Positions 18,617 through 27,395 are shown, numbered from the stretch's first letter. The stretch: DNA of 64,000 nt from Pseudomonas poae (GCF_001439785.1 NZ_JYLI01000022.1:35516-99515); one strand, 5' to 3'. The notes: generated from the letters alone by a model not told the origin. A program made the numbers and translations.

Positions 18617-19253
18617 CGCATACAAGCAGCGAATGGTCGGGGCTCTGGTGCTGGTGGCGTTGGCGGTGATTTTCCTGCCGATGCTGTTTTCCCGCCAGGA
18701 CGAACAGCGCCAGGTGGTAGTCGAAGCCCCGGCAGCGCCCCAGGCGCCCGCCGTGCCTCAGGTGCAGGTCGAACCGGTGGTGGTTCCGGAGCCGCAGGCA
18801 TTGCCCGAAGACGAACCGGTGCCGGTCGAAGAGCCCGCTGCTGCGCAGCCAGCGCCCTCCGCGCCCGTGCAGCAGAGCGTACCGGTGGTCAAGCCAGCGC
18901 CTGCGGTGGCGGCCAAGCCAGCCGCGCCGGCACCTGCGCCCAAGCCGGTCGCGCCGCAACCGGCGACGCCAGGCAAGCCGGATGTAGGGCAGAGTCGTAT
19001 CGATCCCAATGGCCTGCCGATCAGTTGGTCTATTCAGGTCGCCAGCCTTGGCAATCGTGAAGGCGCCGACGCCTTGCAGAAAAAACTGCGCAGCCAGGGT
19101 TACAACGCTTATATCCGCAGTGCCGATGGCAAGAACCGCGTGTTTATCGGGCCGCTGATCGAGCGAGCCGAGGCCGATCGCCTGCGGGACTTGCTGGACC
19201 GTCAGCAGAACCTGAAGGGCTTCGTGACCCGCTTCCAGCCTGAGCGCGGCTGA
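18600..19253 (+). CDS. SPOR-domain inner-membrane protein (DedD-like)
   Basis: A 217-residue bitopic protein. A short cytoplasmic start (MALLDSAYKQRMVG) leads into one membrane segment (about 11-30), a long Pro/Ala/Val-rich periplasmic linker (35-140) and a C-terminal SPOR domain (ISWSIQVASLGNREGADALQKKL) that binds denuded glycan at the division septum. The start lies inside the end of folC, giving the usual folC-dedD type arrangement. The upstream extension of the frame belongs to folC's shadow. Confidence 0.93.
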   Translation: MALLDSAYKQRMVGALVLVALAVIFLPMLFSRQDEQRQVVVEAPAAPQAPAVPQVQVEPVVVPEPQALPEDEPVPVEEPAAAQPAPSAPVQQSVPVVKPAPAVAAKPAAPAPAPKPVAPQPATPGKPDVGQSRIDPNGLPISWSIQVASLGNREGADALQKKLRSQGYNAYIRSADGKNRVFIGPLIERAEADRLRDLLDRQQNLKGFVTRFQPERG

Positions 19254-19274
19254 TTCAGCCTGGAGTGCAATCAG

Positions 19275-19311
19275 CTGTGGGAAGGGGATTGCGCCCTCCC
19301 ACAGTGTTTTT
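19275..19311 (+). terminator. Hairpin with T run after the SPOR gene
   Basis: CTGTGGGAAGGG (19275-19286) pairs with CCCTCCCACAG (19294-19304), followed by TGTTTTT. It has the look of a REP-derived palindrome acting as a terminator. Confidence 0.7.
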
Positions 19312-19401
19312 GCGGTGGCCTTGAAAGAGGCTTTACCCGCTACAAACTATTGATTTGCAAAGCGCCCGCAATCACCGCTTACCGACAGCCCAACGCTCTG
19401 C

Positions 19402-19407
19402 TAAAAT
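19402..19407 (+). promoter_or_regulatory. Possible cvpA-purF promoter -10
   Basis: TAAAAT lies 30 bases before the cvpA GTG. At 17 bases upstream TTACCG (19379-19384) is only a weak -35 match, so this is tentative. Confidence 0.4.
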
Positions 19408-19437
19408 CCGCCGCCTTATTCGTATGCAGGCCGAACC

Positions 19438-19995
19438 GTGCCATTTACTTGGGTTGATTGGGCGATCGTTGCCATCGTCGCCATCTCCGCGTTGATCAGT
19501 CTGAGCCGCGGCTTCGTAAAAGAAGCCCTGTCGTTGCTGACCTGGATCATCGCAGGCGTCGTAGCCTGGATGTTCGGGGGGTCACTGTCGGTTTACCTGG
19601 CCGGCTACATCGAGACACCTTCGGCCCGCGTCATCGCGGGCTGCGCCATTATGTTCATCGCCACGCTGCTGGTGGGGGCAATGGTCAATTACCTTATTGG
19701 CGAATTGATACGCGTCACCGGCCTCTCCGGGACCGATCGATTTCTCGGCATGGCCTTCGGCGCGGCGCGTGGCGCCTTGTTGGTGGTGGTGGCGGTCGGG
19801 CTATTGAGCCTGGGGCCGGTACAGCAGGATGCGTGGTGGCAGGAGTCGGTGCTCGTGCCAAAATTTCTTTTGGTTGCAGATTGGTCCAAGAACCTCATAT
19901 TGGGGTGGAGCAGTCAGTGGCTGGCCAGCGGAATCAGCGTACCCGCTGATCTTCCGTTCAAGGAACACCTCTTACCGGCCAAAACGCCTCAGTAA
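19438..19995 (+). CDS. cvpA: CvpA family membrane protein
   Basis: A 185-residue inner-membrane protein with four predicted hydrophobic segments, named for colicin V production in E. coli but more generally linked to envelope homeostasis and purF expression. The start is a GTG giving PFTWVDWAIVAIVAIS; the SRGFVKEAL and GTDRFLGMAFGAARG segments are characteristic. purF follows 41 bases on, the standard cvpA-purF pair. Confidence 0.94.
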   Translation: MPFTWVDWAIVAIVAISALISLSRGFVKEALSLLTWIIAGVVAWMFGGSLSVYLAGYIETPSARVIAGCAIMFIATLLVGAMVNYLIGELIRVTGLSGTDRFLGMAFGAARGALLVVVAVGLLSLGPVQQDAWWQESVLVPKFLLVADWSKNLILGWSSQWLASGISVPADLPFKEHLLPAKTPQ

Positions 19996-20036
19996 GCAGG
20001 GTTCAGTCAAGATTCATTAAGTAGGGGTTGCGTCGC

Positions 20037-21542
20037 ATGTGTGGCATCGTCGGTATCGTCGGTAAGTCGAACGTGAATCAGGCGCTGTATGACGCGCTAA
20101 CCGTCCTCCAGCACCGCGGCCAGGACGCTGCCGGTATTGTGACCAGCCACGACGGCCGGTTATTTCTGCGCAAGGACAATGGCCTGGTGCGTGACGTGTT
20201 CCATCAGCGTCACATGCAGCGCCTCGTCGGGCACATGGGTATTGGCCATGTGCGTTACCCGACTGCCGGCAGCTCGACGTCAGCCGAAGCTCAGCCGTTC
20301 TACGTCAACTCGCCTTACGGCATCACCCTGGCGCACAACGGCAACCTGACCAACGTTGAACAGCTGGCCAAGGAAATTTACGAATCCGATCTGCGCCACG
20401 TCAACACCAGTTCCGATTCGGAAGTGCTGCTCAACGTGTTCGCCCATGAGCTGGCCCAGCGCGGCAAGCTGCAGCCCACCGAAGAAGACGTGTTTGCCGC
20501 CGTGATCGACGTGCACAACCGTTGCGTCGGCGGTTATGCCGTGGTGGCGATGATCACCGGTTACGGTATCGTCGGTTTCCGCGACCCGCACGGTATCCGC
20601 CCGATCGTGTTCGGTCAGCGTCACACCGACGAAGGCGTCGAGTACATGATCGCGTCCGAGAGCGTGTCACTGGACGTGTTGGGCTTCACCCTGATCCGCG
20701 ACCTCGCGCCGGGCGAAGCGGTGTACATCACTGAAGATGGCAAGCTGCACACCCGTCAGTGCGCAGTGGCGCCGAAGCTGACGCCGTGCATCTTCGAGCA
20801 CGTCTACCTGGCGCGTCCGGATTCGATCATCGACGGTGTCTCGGTCTACAAGGCGCGCCTGCGCATGGGCGAGAAGCTGGCCGACAAGATCCTGCGCGAG
20901 CGTCCCGAGCACGATATCGACGTGGTGATCCCGATTCCGGACACCAGCCGTACCGCCGCCCTGGAGCTGGCCAACCACCTGGGCGTCAAGTTTCGCGAAG
21001 GTTTCGTGAAGAACCGCTACATCGGCCGTACGTTCATCATGCCCGGCCAGGCTGCACGCAAGAAATCGGTGCGCCAGAAGCTCAACGCCATCGAACTGGA
21101 GTTTCGTGGCAAGAACGTGATGCTGGTGGATGATTCCATCGTGCGAGGTACCACGTGCAAGCAGATCATCCAGATGGCCCGCGAAGCCGGTGCGAAGAAT
21201 GTTTACTTCTGCTCCGCTGCGCCTGCCGTGCGTTACCCGAACGTGTATGGTATCGACATGCCGAGCGCCCATGAGCTGATCGCTCATAACCGTTCGACCC
21301 AGGACGTGGCCGACCTGATCGGCGCCGACTGGCTGATCTACCAGGACCTGCCGGACCTGATCGAAGCTGTCGGCGGTGGCAAGATCAAGATCGATCAGTT
21401 CGACTGTGCCGTGTTCGATGGCAAGTACGTGACCGGCGACGTCGACGATGCCTACCTGAACAAGATCGAGCAGGCGCGTAACGACTCGTCGAAGGTCAAG
21501 ACCCAGGCGGTCAGCGCGATCATCGATCTGTACAACAACTGA
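20037..21542 (+). CDS. purF: Amidophosphoribosyltransferase
   Basis: PurF makes 5-phosphoribosylamine from PRPP and glutamine, the committed step of purine synthesis. The 501-residue protein starts MCGIVGIVG, so Cys2 becomes the N-terminal nucleophile after Met removal; the ATG at 20037 rather than 20028 is required for this. The glutaminase region includes GHVRYPTAGSSTSAEAQPF and the PRPP-binding motif is VMLVDDSIVRGTT. Confidence 0.98.
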   Translation: MCGIVGIVGKSNVNQALYDALTVLQHRGQDAAGIVTSHDGRLFLRKDNGLVRDVFHQRHMQRLVGHMGIGHVRYPTAGSSTSAEAQPFYVNSPYGITLAHNGNLTNVEQLAKEIYESDLRHVNTSSDSEVLLNVFAHELAQRGKLQPTEEDVFAAVIDVHNRCVGGYAVVAMITGYGIVGFRDPHGIRPIVFGQRHTDEGVEYMIASESVSLDVLGFTLIRDLAPGEAVYITEDGKLHTRQCAVAPKLTPCIFEHVYLARPDSIIDGVSVYKARLRMGEKLADKILRERPEHDIDVVIPIPDTSRTAALELANHLGVKFREGFVKNRYIGRTFIMPGQAARKKSVRQKLNAIELEFRGKNVMLVDDSIVRGTTCKQIIQMAREAGAKNVYFCSAAPAVRYPNVYGIDMPSAHELIAHNRSTQDVADLIGADWLIYQDLPDLIEAVGGGKIKIDQFDCAVFDGKYVTGDVDDAYLNKIEQARNDSSKVKTQAVSAIIDLYNN

Positions 21543-21548
21543 GTGAAC

Positions 21549-21571
21549 ACCGGCCCTGAGGGGCCGGTTTT
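21549..21571 (+). terminator. Rho-independent terminator after purF
   Basis: ACCGGCCC-TGAG-GGGCCGGT is a perfect 8-base stem with a four-base loop followed by T residues, starting seven bases after the purF stop. Confidence 0.88.
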
Positions 21572-21611
21572 GTATCTTAAATAAAGAATTTCGAGAGTAA
21601 GGAGTCGCAGC

Positions 21612-22823
21612 ATGAGTCAGGAATGGGATGCCGGTCGGCTGGACAGCGACCTTGATGGCGTAGCTTTCGACACCCTGGCTGTGCGCGCCGGCCAGCACCG
21701 TACCCCGGAAGGTGAGCACGGTGATCCGATGTTCTTTACCTCCAGCTACGTATTTCGCACGGCCGCCGACGCTGCCGCGCGTTTTGCCGGCGAAGTGCCG
21801 GGCAATGTCTATTCGCGCTATACCAACCCGACCGTGCGCGCCTTCGAAGAGCGTATTGCTGCTTTGGAAGGTGCCGAGCAGGCCGTGGCCACTGCCACTG
21901 GCATGGCGGCGATCATGGCGGTGGTAATGAGCTTGTGCAGCGCTGGCGATCATGTGCTGGTGTCGCGCAGTGTGTTCGGCTCGACCATCAGCCTGTTCGA
22001 GAAGTACTTCAAGCGCTTCGGCGTCGAAGTGGACTATGTGCCGCTGGCGGACGTGTCCGGCTGGGATGCGGCAATCAAGGCCAATACCCGGTTACTGTTT
22101 GTCGAGTCGCCGTCCAATCCACTTGCCGAGCTGGTGGATATCGCTGCATTGGCCGAAGTGGCTCATGCCAAGGGCACGATGCTGGTGGTCGACAATTGCT
22201 TCTGCACACCGGCGCTGCAACAGCCGCTGAAGCTGGGCGCCGATATCGTCGTGCACTCGGCGACCAAATTCATCGATGGCCAGGGCCGTTGCATGGGTGG
22301 GGTGGTAGCCGGTCGTGGCGAGCAGATGAAGGAAGTCGTCGGCTTCCTGCGTACCGCCGGGCCTACGCTCAGCCCGTTCAATGCCTGGATCTTCCTCAAG
22401 GGCCTGGAGACCCTCAGCCTGCGCATGAAGGCCCATTGTGCCAATGCCCAGGCCCTGGCCGAGTGGCTGGAGCAGCAGGACGGCATCGAGAAAGTGCACT
22501 ACGCCGGTCTCAAGAGCCACCCGCAACACGCATTGGCCCAACGCCAGCAGCGCGGTTTCGGCGCGGTGGTGAGTTTTGAAGTGAAGGGCGGCAAAGAGGG
22601 CGCCTGGCGCTTTATCGATGCAACGCGTCTGATCTCCATCACCGCCAACCTGGGTGACAGCAAGACCACCATTACCCATCCGGGAACCACGTCCCACGGC
22701 CGCCTGGCGCCGCAGGAGCGTGAAGCGGCGGGCATTCGTGACAGTCTGATTCGCGTTGCGGTTGGCCTGGAAGATGTGGCTGATTTGCAGGCAGACCTGG
22801 CCCGCGGGCTGGCGGCCTTGTGA
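21612..22823 (+). CDS. metZ: O-succinylhomoserine sulfhydrylase
   Basis: MetZ converts O-succinylhomoserine and sulfide directly to homocysteine, the route used by Pseudomonas. The 403-residue PLP enzyme of the Cys/Met metabolism family has the PLP lysine at 219 (VVHSATKFIDGQGR) and SRYTNPTVRAFEERIAALEG near the phosphate-binding site. A TAAGGAGTCGCAGC site precedes the ATG. The stop overlaps the start of the next gene, so the two are probably cotranslated. Confidence 0.96.
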   Translation: MSQEWDAGRLDSDLDGVAFDTLAVRAGQHRTPEGEHGDPMFFTSSYVFRTAADAAARFAGEVPGNVYSRYTNPTVRAFEERIAALEGAEQAVATATGMAAIMAVVMSLCSAGDHVLVSRSVFGSTISLFEKYFKRFGVEVDYVPLADVSGWDAAIKANTRLLFVESPSNPLAELVDIAALAEVAHAKGTMLVVDNCFCTPALQQPLKLGADIVVHSATKFIDGQGRCMGGVVAGRGEQMKEVVGFLRTAGPTLSPFNAWIFLKGLETLSLRMKAHCANAQALAEWLEQQDGIEKVHYAGLKSHPQHALAQRQQRGFGAVVSFEVKGGKEGAWRFIDATRLISITANLGDSKTTITHPGTTSHGRLAPQEREAAGIRDSLIRVAVGLEDVADLQADLARGLAAL

Positions 22824-23599
22824 TCGAGTGGTCCACCGAGGCCGCAGTGGCGAGTAACGGACGTGTCGCGCTGGTAACCGGTGCTGCTCGCGGGATTGGC
22901 CTGGGCATCGCCGCCTGGCTGATCAGCGAAGGCTGGCAGGTGGTGTTGACCGATCTCGATCGCGAGCGTGGTTCGAAGGTTTCCAGGGTGCTCGGCGACA
23001 ATGCCTGGTTTATCACCACGGATGTGGCTGACGAGAAGCAGGTCGCCCAGGGGGTCGCCGAAGTGCTGGGGCAGTTCGGGCGCCTGGATGCGCTGGTGTG
23101 CAACGCGGCGGTAGCCGACCCGCACAATATCACCCTGGAAAGCCTCGACCTGGCCTATTGGAACCGTGTGCTGGCAGTGAACCTCAGCGGGCCGATGCTG
23201 CTGGCCAAGCACTGCGCTCCTTACCTGCGTGCCCATGGCGGCGCAATCGTCAACCTGGCGTCCACGCGCGCCCGTCAATCGGAGCCGGACACCGAGGCCT
23301 ACGCGGCGAGCAAGGGCGGCCTGCTGGCCCTGACTCATGCCTTGGCGATGAGCCTGGGGCCGGAGGTGCGGGTCAACGCCGTCAGCCCCGGCTGGATCGA
23401 TGCGCGCGACCCCGCGGCACGGCGTGCCGAGCCACTGAGTGACGCGGATCACGCCCAGCATCCGGCGGGCAGGGTAGGCACCGTGGAGGATGTGGCGGCG
23501 ATGGTGGCTTGGTTGCTGTCGCGTCAGGCCGGGTTTGTGACCGGGCAGGAGTTCGTGGTTGACGGTGGCATGAGCAAGAAGATGATTTACAGCGAGTAA
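22820..23599 (+). CDS. Short-chain dehydrogenase/reductase
   Basis: A 259-residue classical SDR with the NAD(P) loop TGAARGIGLGIAAWL, the structural NAG-type motif (CNAAVAD) and the active-site Tyr and Lys in YAASKGGLLALTHA with an upstream Ser. The GTG at 22820 overlaps the metZ stop; a second GTG at 22847 behind a GAGG would give a shorter N-terminus. Conserved next to metZ in Pseudomonas; the substrate is unknown. Confidence 0.92.
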   Translation: MIEWSTEAAVASNGRVALVTGAARGIGLGIAAWLISEGWQVVLTDLDRERGSKVSRVLGDNAWFITTDVADEKQVAQGVAEVLGQFGRLDALVCNAAVADPHNITLESLDLAYWNRVLAVNLSGPMLLAKHCAPYLRAHGGAIVNLASTRARQSEPDTEAYAASKGGLLALTHALAMSLGPEVRVNAVSPGWIDARDPAARRAEPLSDADHAQHPAGRVGTVEDVAAMVAWLLSRQAGFVTGQEFVVDGGMSKKMIYSE

Positions 23600-23655
23600 G
23601 GCGAGCAGAGGCTTGAAGCAATTTTGTCTTTTTCGGGAAAACTTCAAGCGGGCTA

Positions 23656-23684
23656 TTGACTTAGGTCTGCTACCTGCGTAAATT
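23656..23684 (+). promoter_or_regulatory. tRNA cluster promoter
   Basis: TTGACT (23656-23661), a 17-base spacer and TAAATT (23679-23684) precede the first tRNA by 21 bases. A GC-rich discriminator (CGCGG) follows, as in stringently controlled stable-RNA promoters. Confidence 0.82.
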
Positions 23685-23705
23685 TCGCGGCCTCAACGAA
23701 GCAAA

Positions 23706-23781
23706 GGGTGATTAGCTCAGCTGGGAGAGCATCTGCCTTACAAGCAGAGGGTCGGCGGTTCGATCCCGTCATCACCCACCA
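23706..23781 (+). tRNA. tRNA-Val (anticodon TAC)
   Basis: A 76-base cloverleaf with encoded CCA: acceptor GGGTGAT/ATCACCC, D arm GCTC..GAGC, anticodon stem TCTGC/GCAGA around loop CTTACAA, and T arm GGCGG-TTCGATC-CCGTC. Confidence 0.97.
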
Positions 23782-23836
23782 CTTCTTGAGAGTTTTGCTT
23801 ACGGGCAAGACGCAACGTTAAAGGTTGCACCGACGC

Positions 23837-23913
23837 GCAGCGGTAGTTCAGTCGGTTAGAATACCGGCCTGTCACGCCGGGGGTCGCGGGTTCGAGTCCC
23901 GTCCGCTGCGCCA
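23837..23913 (+). tRNA. tRNA-Asp (anticodon GTC), copy 1
   Basis: A 77-base cloverleaf with encoded CCA. The acceptor GCAGCGG pairs with CCGCTGC, the anticodon loop is CTGTCAC, and the T loop is TTCGAGT. It is identical to the copy at 24020. Confidence 0.97.
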
Positions 23914-24019
23914 TATTTTCCAGGTTCGAATTGTCGGGCTTGAGATTGAACAGCCAAGGCTGATCGATCAGATGTTTAAAGACGGTTGAGAGCTTCACGC
24001 TTAACCGGTCAAGCGATAC

Positions 24020-24096
24020 GCAGCGGTAGTTCAGTCGGTTAGAATACCGGCCTGTCACGCCGGGGGTCGCGGGTTCGAGTCCCGTCCGCTGCGCCA
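24020..24096 (+). tRNA. tRNA-Asp (anticodon GTC), copy 2
   Basis: Identical in all 77 bases to the copy at 23837, separated by 106 bases of unlike sequence. Only the mature tRNA is duplicated. Confidence 0.97.
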
Positions 24097-24170
24097 TATC
24101 TGCTTAAAGGCCCGCTGAACGCCTTGAAGCGCAAAGACAGCCATAGGCTGCTTTGATCCGATAGCAAAGA

Positions 24171-24196
24171 CCCTGGTCGAAAGACCGGGGTTTTTT
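24171..24196 (+). terminator. Rho-independent terminator after the tRNA cluster
   Basis: CCCTGGTC-GAAA-GACCGGGG, a stem with a GAAA tetraloop, is followed by six T. Confidence 0.92.
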
Positions 24197-24286
24197 GTGT
24201 CTGCGATTTTGTGATAAGGGGCCGGCTTGGCCCGCAGTGTAACGTCAAGTCAGGGGAGGGAGCCGGAACCCGGCTCCCTCTGTGTG

Positions 24287-25570
24287 TCAGTACCCCAGCT
24301 TATCCCGCAGCCCGTAGTACCAGGCGCCCAGCGCCGCGAATGGCGTACGCAGCAGCTGTCCGCCTGGGAATGGGTAGTGAGGCAGGTCGGCAAACGCGTC
24401 AAAACGCTCTGCCTGGCCACGCAGGGCTTCGGCGAGCACTTTGCCTGCCAGGTGCGTGTAGGTCACGCCGTGGCCGCTGCAGCCTTGGGAGTAATAGATG
24501 TTGTCGCCCAGGCGGCCCACCTGAGGCAAGCGCGACAGGGTCAATAGGAAGTTACCGGTCCAGGCGTAATCGATTTTCACGTCCTTGAGTTGCGGGAAGG
24601 CTTTGAGCATCTTCGGACGAATGATCGCTTCGATATTCGCTGGGTCCCGCGCGCCATAGACCACGCCGCCGCCGAAGATCAGGCGCTTGTCGCGTGTGAG
24701 GCGGTAGTAGTCGAGCAGGTAATTGCAGTCTTCGACGCAGTAGTCCTGCGGCAACAGGGTCTTGGCCAGGTCATCGTCCAAGGGGGCCGTGGTGATCACT
24801 TGCGTGCCGCAGGGCATCGACTTGGCGGCCAGCTCCGGCACGAGGTTGCCGAGGTAGGCGTTGCCCGCAACAATAATGAACTTGGCCCTCACCTTGCCTT
24901 CGGCGGTATGCACCACCGGATTGGCGCCACGCTCGATGCGCAGTGCAGCGGATTGTTCGTAGATCGTACCGCCGAGCGACTCAACGGCAGCGGCTTCGCC
25001 GAGGGCCAGGTTGAGTGGATGAATATGCCCGCCGCTCATGTCCAGGAGGCCGCCGACATAGTTGTCGCAGGCCACTACTTCACGTATGCGGCGCTCGTCC
25101 AGCAGCTCCAGTTGCGTGTGGCCGTAGCGTTCCCACAGACGCTTCTGCGATTCCAGGTGGCCCATATGCTTGCTGTTGAGTGCGGCGAACACGCCGCCGT
25201 CTTTCAAGTCGCACTGGATCTGGTACTTGGCCACCCGCTCGCGAATGATCCTGCCACCCTCGAACGCCATCTCACCCAGCAACTGCGCCTGGCTGGGCCC
25301 GACGCTGCGCTCGATCACGTCGATATCGCGGCTATAGCTGTTGACGATCTGCCCACCGTTGCGACCTGATGCACCAAACCCCACCTTGGCGGCTTCCAGT
25401 ACCGTGACGCGAAAACCGTTCTCCAACAGAAACAGTGCGCTGGAAAGGCCGGTATAGCCGGCGCCAATCACGCACACATCGGTTTCGACCTCACCTTGCA
25501 ATACCGGACGAGGCGCAACCGCATTGGCGGATGCGGCGTAATAAGACTGGGGATAGGGGGTGTTCGCCAT
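24287..25570 (-). CDS. FAD oxidoreductase, gamma-glutamylputrescine oxidase-like
   Basis: A 427-residue DAO-family flavoprotein. The ADP-binding loop VIGAGYTGLSSALFL is at residues 34-48, followed by GFGASGRNGGQIVNSYS, which is typical of PuuB/PauB enzymes that oxidise gamma-glutamylated polyamines. YSQGCSGHGVTYTHLAGK closes the FAD site near the C-terminus. No transporter or glutamylpolyamine synthetase gene is adjacent, so the exact substrate cannot be set from context. It faces the tRNA cluster across its terminator. Confidence 0.88.
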   Translation of the reverse strand: MANTPYPQSYYAASANAVAPRPVLQGEVETDVCVIGAGYTGLSSALFLLENGFRVTVLEAAKVGFGASGRNGGQIVNSYSRDIDVIERSVGPSQAQLLGEMAFEGGRIIRERVAKYQIQCDLKDGGVFAALNSKHMGHLESQKRLWERYGHTQLELLDERRIREVVACDNYVGGLLDMSGGHIHPLNLALGEAAAVESLGGTIYEQSAALRIERGANPVVHTAEGKVRAKFIIVAGNAYLGNLVPELAAKSMPCGTQVITTAPLDDDLAKTLLPQDYCVEDCNYLLDYYRLTRDKRLIFGGGVVYGARDPANIEAIIRPKMLKAFPQLKDVKIDYAWTGNFLLTLSRLPQVGRLGDNIYYSQGCSGHGVTYTHLAGKVLAEALRGQAERFDAFADLPHYPFPGGQLLRTPFAALGAWYYGLRDKLGY

Positions 25571-25713
25571 CCTGGAACCTCTGTTTTATATTTTTTACGA
25601 GTGCCGCGATCCTACCTGAGTTGAAAATCGCCCGCCAGCCACCCGCAAAACACGGGTGTGCCGTACGAAAATAAAAAATTCGCATATTCATAGGGTTAGC
25701 TGCGAAAAAGATG

Positions 25714-25741
25714 TTGACACACCTTCGGAATTCCGTAGAAT
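25714..25741 (+). promoter_or_regulatory. tRNA-Val(GAC) promoter
   Basis: TTGACA (25714-25719), a 16-base spacer and TAGAAT (25736-25741) lie 14 bases before the tRNA gene. Confidence 0.82.
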
Positions 25742-25754
25742 GCCGCCTCACAGC

Positions 25755-25831
25755 AGGCACGTAGCTCAGTTGGTTAGAGCACCACCTTGACATGGTGGGG
25801 GTCGTTGGTTCGAGTCCAATCGCGCCTACCA
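25755..25831 (+). tRNA. tRNA-Val (anticodon GAC)
   Basis: A 77-base cloverleaf with encoded CCA and anticodon loop TTGACAT. The acceptor AGGCACG faces CGCGCCT, leaving an A-C mismatch at the fifth pair; all other stems are paired. A strong promoter and terminator flank it. Confidence 0.95.
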
Positions 25832-25862
25832 AACAAAATCCGCTCTGCTGGGCGGTCTAGAA

Positions 25863-25890
25863 GGGCTCACCGAAAGGTGGGCCCTTTTTT
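25863..25890 (+). terminator. Rho-independent terminator after tRNA-Val
   Basis: GGGCTCACC-GAAA-GGTGGGCCC followed by six T. Confidence 0.92.
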
Positions 25891-25949
25891 GTTGCCTGGA
25901 ATTTGGGTCAGTCAAAACACCCGAAGCGTCACCTCAGGCGTTTTGTGTA

Positions 25950-26372
25950 TCAAGCCGTGGTGCTGACTATCGAGCCCGAACTGCTCTTGCCTTCACTGGT
26001 CACGGCCTGCAACAGGGCTGCGCTTACCGTCTGCAAAGCCGCTGATGTACTTGCTACCTGCACTTGCGCCGCTGCGATCGTCACCGCTTTTGCCTCTGCG
26101 TTTTCGGTGCTGGACTGTGCCTTTTGCAGCGCCTGCTGTTGCTGTTGGAGCTGCTTTTGCAACTGCTCGATTTGTTTTTTCAGTTCCTTGACCGTTTCCG
26201 ACTCTTGCTTGGTCGATGGCGCCTCGCCACCGCCCACACTCTCTGAAGATTTAGCGGCATGGTCAAGGCTGACGGTCAGGCTGCTTGAGCTGTCAGCTCT
26301 CGCGGCATCAGCCGTGTCTTTGGACGCCTGAGGGGTGGGCACTGGGGCTGGAGTATTTAGATTGATCAGCAT
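25950..26372 (-). CDS. Coiled-coil protein of unknown function
   Basis: A 140-residue protein with a Pro/Thr/Ser-rich N-terminus, then a Gln/Lys-rich coiled coil at about residues 55-95 (VKELKKQIEQLQKQLQQQQQ) and an Ala/Ser/Val-rich tail (TIAAAQVQVASTSAALQTVS). It resembles FlxA-like or secreted-filament type small proteins only in composition. There is no signal peptide. A GGGTAAT sequence upstream is a modest ribosome site. Function unknown. Confidence 0.6.
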   Translation of the reverse strand: MLINLNTPAPVPTPQASKDTADAARADSSSSLTVSLDHAAKSSESVGGGEAPSTKQESETVKELKKQIEQLQKQLQQQQQALQKAQSSTENAEAKAVTIAAAQVQVASTSAALQTVSAALLQAVTSEGKSSSGSIVSTTA

Positions 26373-26851
26373 GAAATTACCCGGTTATGAGTTGTCCGAT
26401 TAAATCGACCCGTGGGCGATTTACGTCAGCGCGACTCCTGTCCCGCCGTGGGATGGTCCTGCATTAACGTGACAGTCATTGTGTCGCGCTTTGATGAGGG
26501 GAGAGGGATATTAACGCTGTTACTGCATCGACAAGCGCCCAAATTGAAGGCGCAAGTACGCGCTTTGCCATAGGCCATACATCGCCAGGGCCGCTTTGAA
26601 CCCTGTAAAGAAGTGGCAATCAGCAGAAGAGCGAAGCCACCGCTAACAGGCAGATAATCTGCGCAATCAGCTGGCAACGTATTTCACCGTTTGTTGTTGC
26701 CATATCACTCATTTGTCCGGCATACATGATCGCTACCTTTTTGGCTGAATCACCGTGAGCCCGGCGTGGGAACGCACCGTTATTGCGCTGAGTATAGGCC
26801 TTGAAATTAAAGTCTTACTAATGGTGTTTGTACTGAATTCAGGAGCGCGCG
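26373..26851. other. Gap with one candidate small ORF
   Basis: These 479 bases hold no convincing long gene. Apart from the 35-residue ORF at 26620-26727, I see no repeat, RNA or terminator. A frame of 83 codons at 26426-26677 on the minus strand has no ribosome site and unusual composition. Confidence 0.5.
26620..26727 (-). CDS. Candidate small protein of 35 residues
   Basis: A short frame starting MYAGQMSDMATTNGE and ending in a hydrophobic segment (LIAQIICLLAVASLFC). The start is preceded by AAAAAGGTAGCGATC, a good ribosome site at eight bases. The C-terminal hydrophobic stretch suggests a small membrane-associated peptide. It is too short to name, and coding status rests only on the ribosome site and composition. 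Confidence 0.4.
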   Translation of the reverse strand: MYAGQMSDMATTNGEIRCQLIAQIICLLAVASLFC

Positions 26852-27277
26852 ATGGAGCTGGCGATGGAGGTGTCATTCGACGTAACCGAGCAGGATCGTG
26901 AGGCAATCCTCAAGCCGCTGAGGGCTTATAACCTCAGTCACACAGGCAGCATGCCATTTGAAACGGTGGGCATCCTGTTGCGTGATCCCGCTACTGACGA
27001 GGTAGTGGGCGGGCTTTACGGTAAAATTTCCTACGGGTGGCTGTTTATCGAACTGCTGAGCATCCCCGACCAGATGCGCACTCAGGGCACCGGTACACAC
27101 TTGATGCGCACCGCTGAAGACTTGGCCGAGCAGAAAGGCTGTACCGGAATCTGGCTGGACACGTTCAGCTTTCAGGCGCCAGGGTTTTATCGAAAGTTGG
27201 GTTTCACTGAGGTGGGTCATATTGTCGATTACCCGCCAGGTCACCTGCGCCACTTTTTCCAGAAACGCCTGCGCTGA
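26852..27277 (+). CDS. GNAT-family N-acetyltransferase
   Basis: A 141-residue GNAT protein. Motif A is altered but recognisable (RTQGTGTHLMRTAEDLAEQKG), and motif B is the typical SFQAPGFYRKLGFTEVG. A CAGGAGCGCGCG site precedes the ATG. The acceptor is unknown; it stands alone between an unannotated gap and the convergent sensor kinase gene. Confidence 0.88.
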   Translation: MELAMEVSFDVTEQDREAILKPLRAYNLSHTGSMPFETVGILLRDPATDEVVGGLYGKISYGWLFIELLSIPDQMRTQGTGTHLMRTAEDLAEQKGCTGIWLDTFSFQAPGFYRKLGFTEVGHIVDYPPGHLRHFFQKRLR

Positions 27278-27395
27278 GGTGCGGCACCGCTTCTGAACAA
27301 TGTGAGAGAGCGTTTTGGAGATCAGATTATTGGGTGTTTGACCAGTGGTGGTCGTAAGTGTTTTGCAAAATAACACCGAGGTTCAGACCTGATGC

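Noticed and set aside
26426..26677. 83-codon frame in the gap before the GNAT gene
   Set aside because: No ribosome site, odd composition, and it overlaps a better small ORF candidate.
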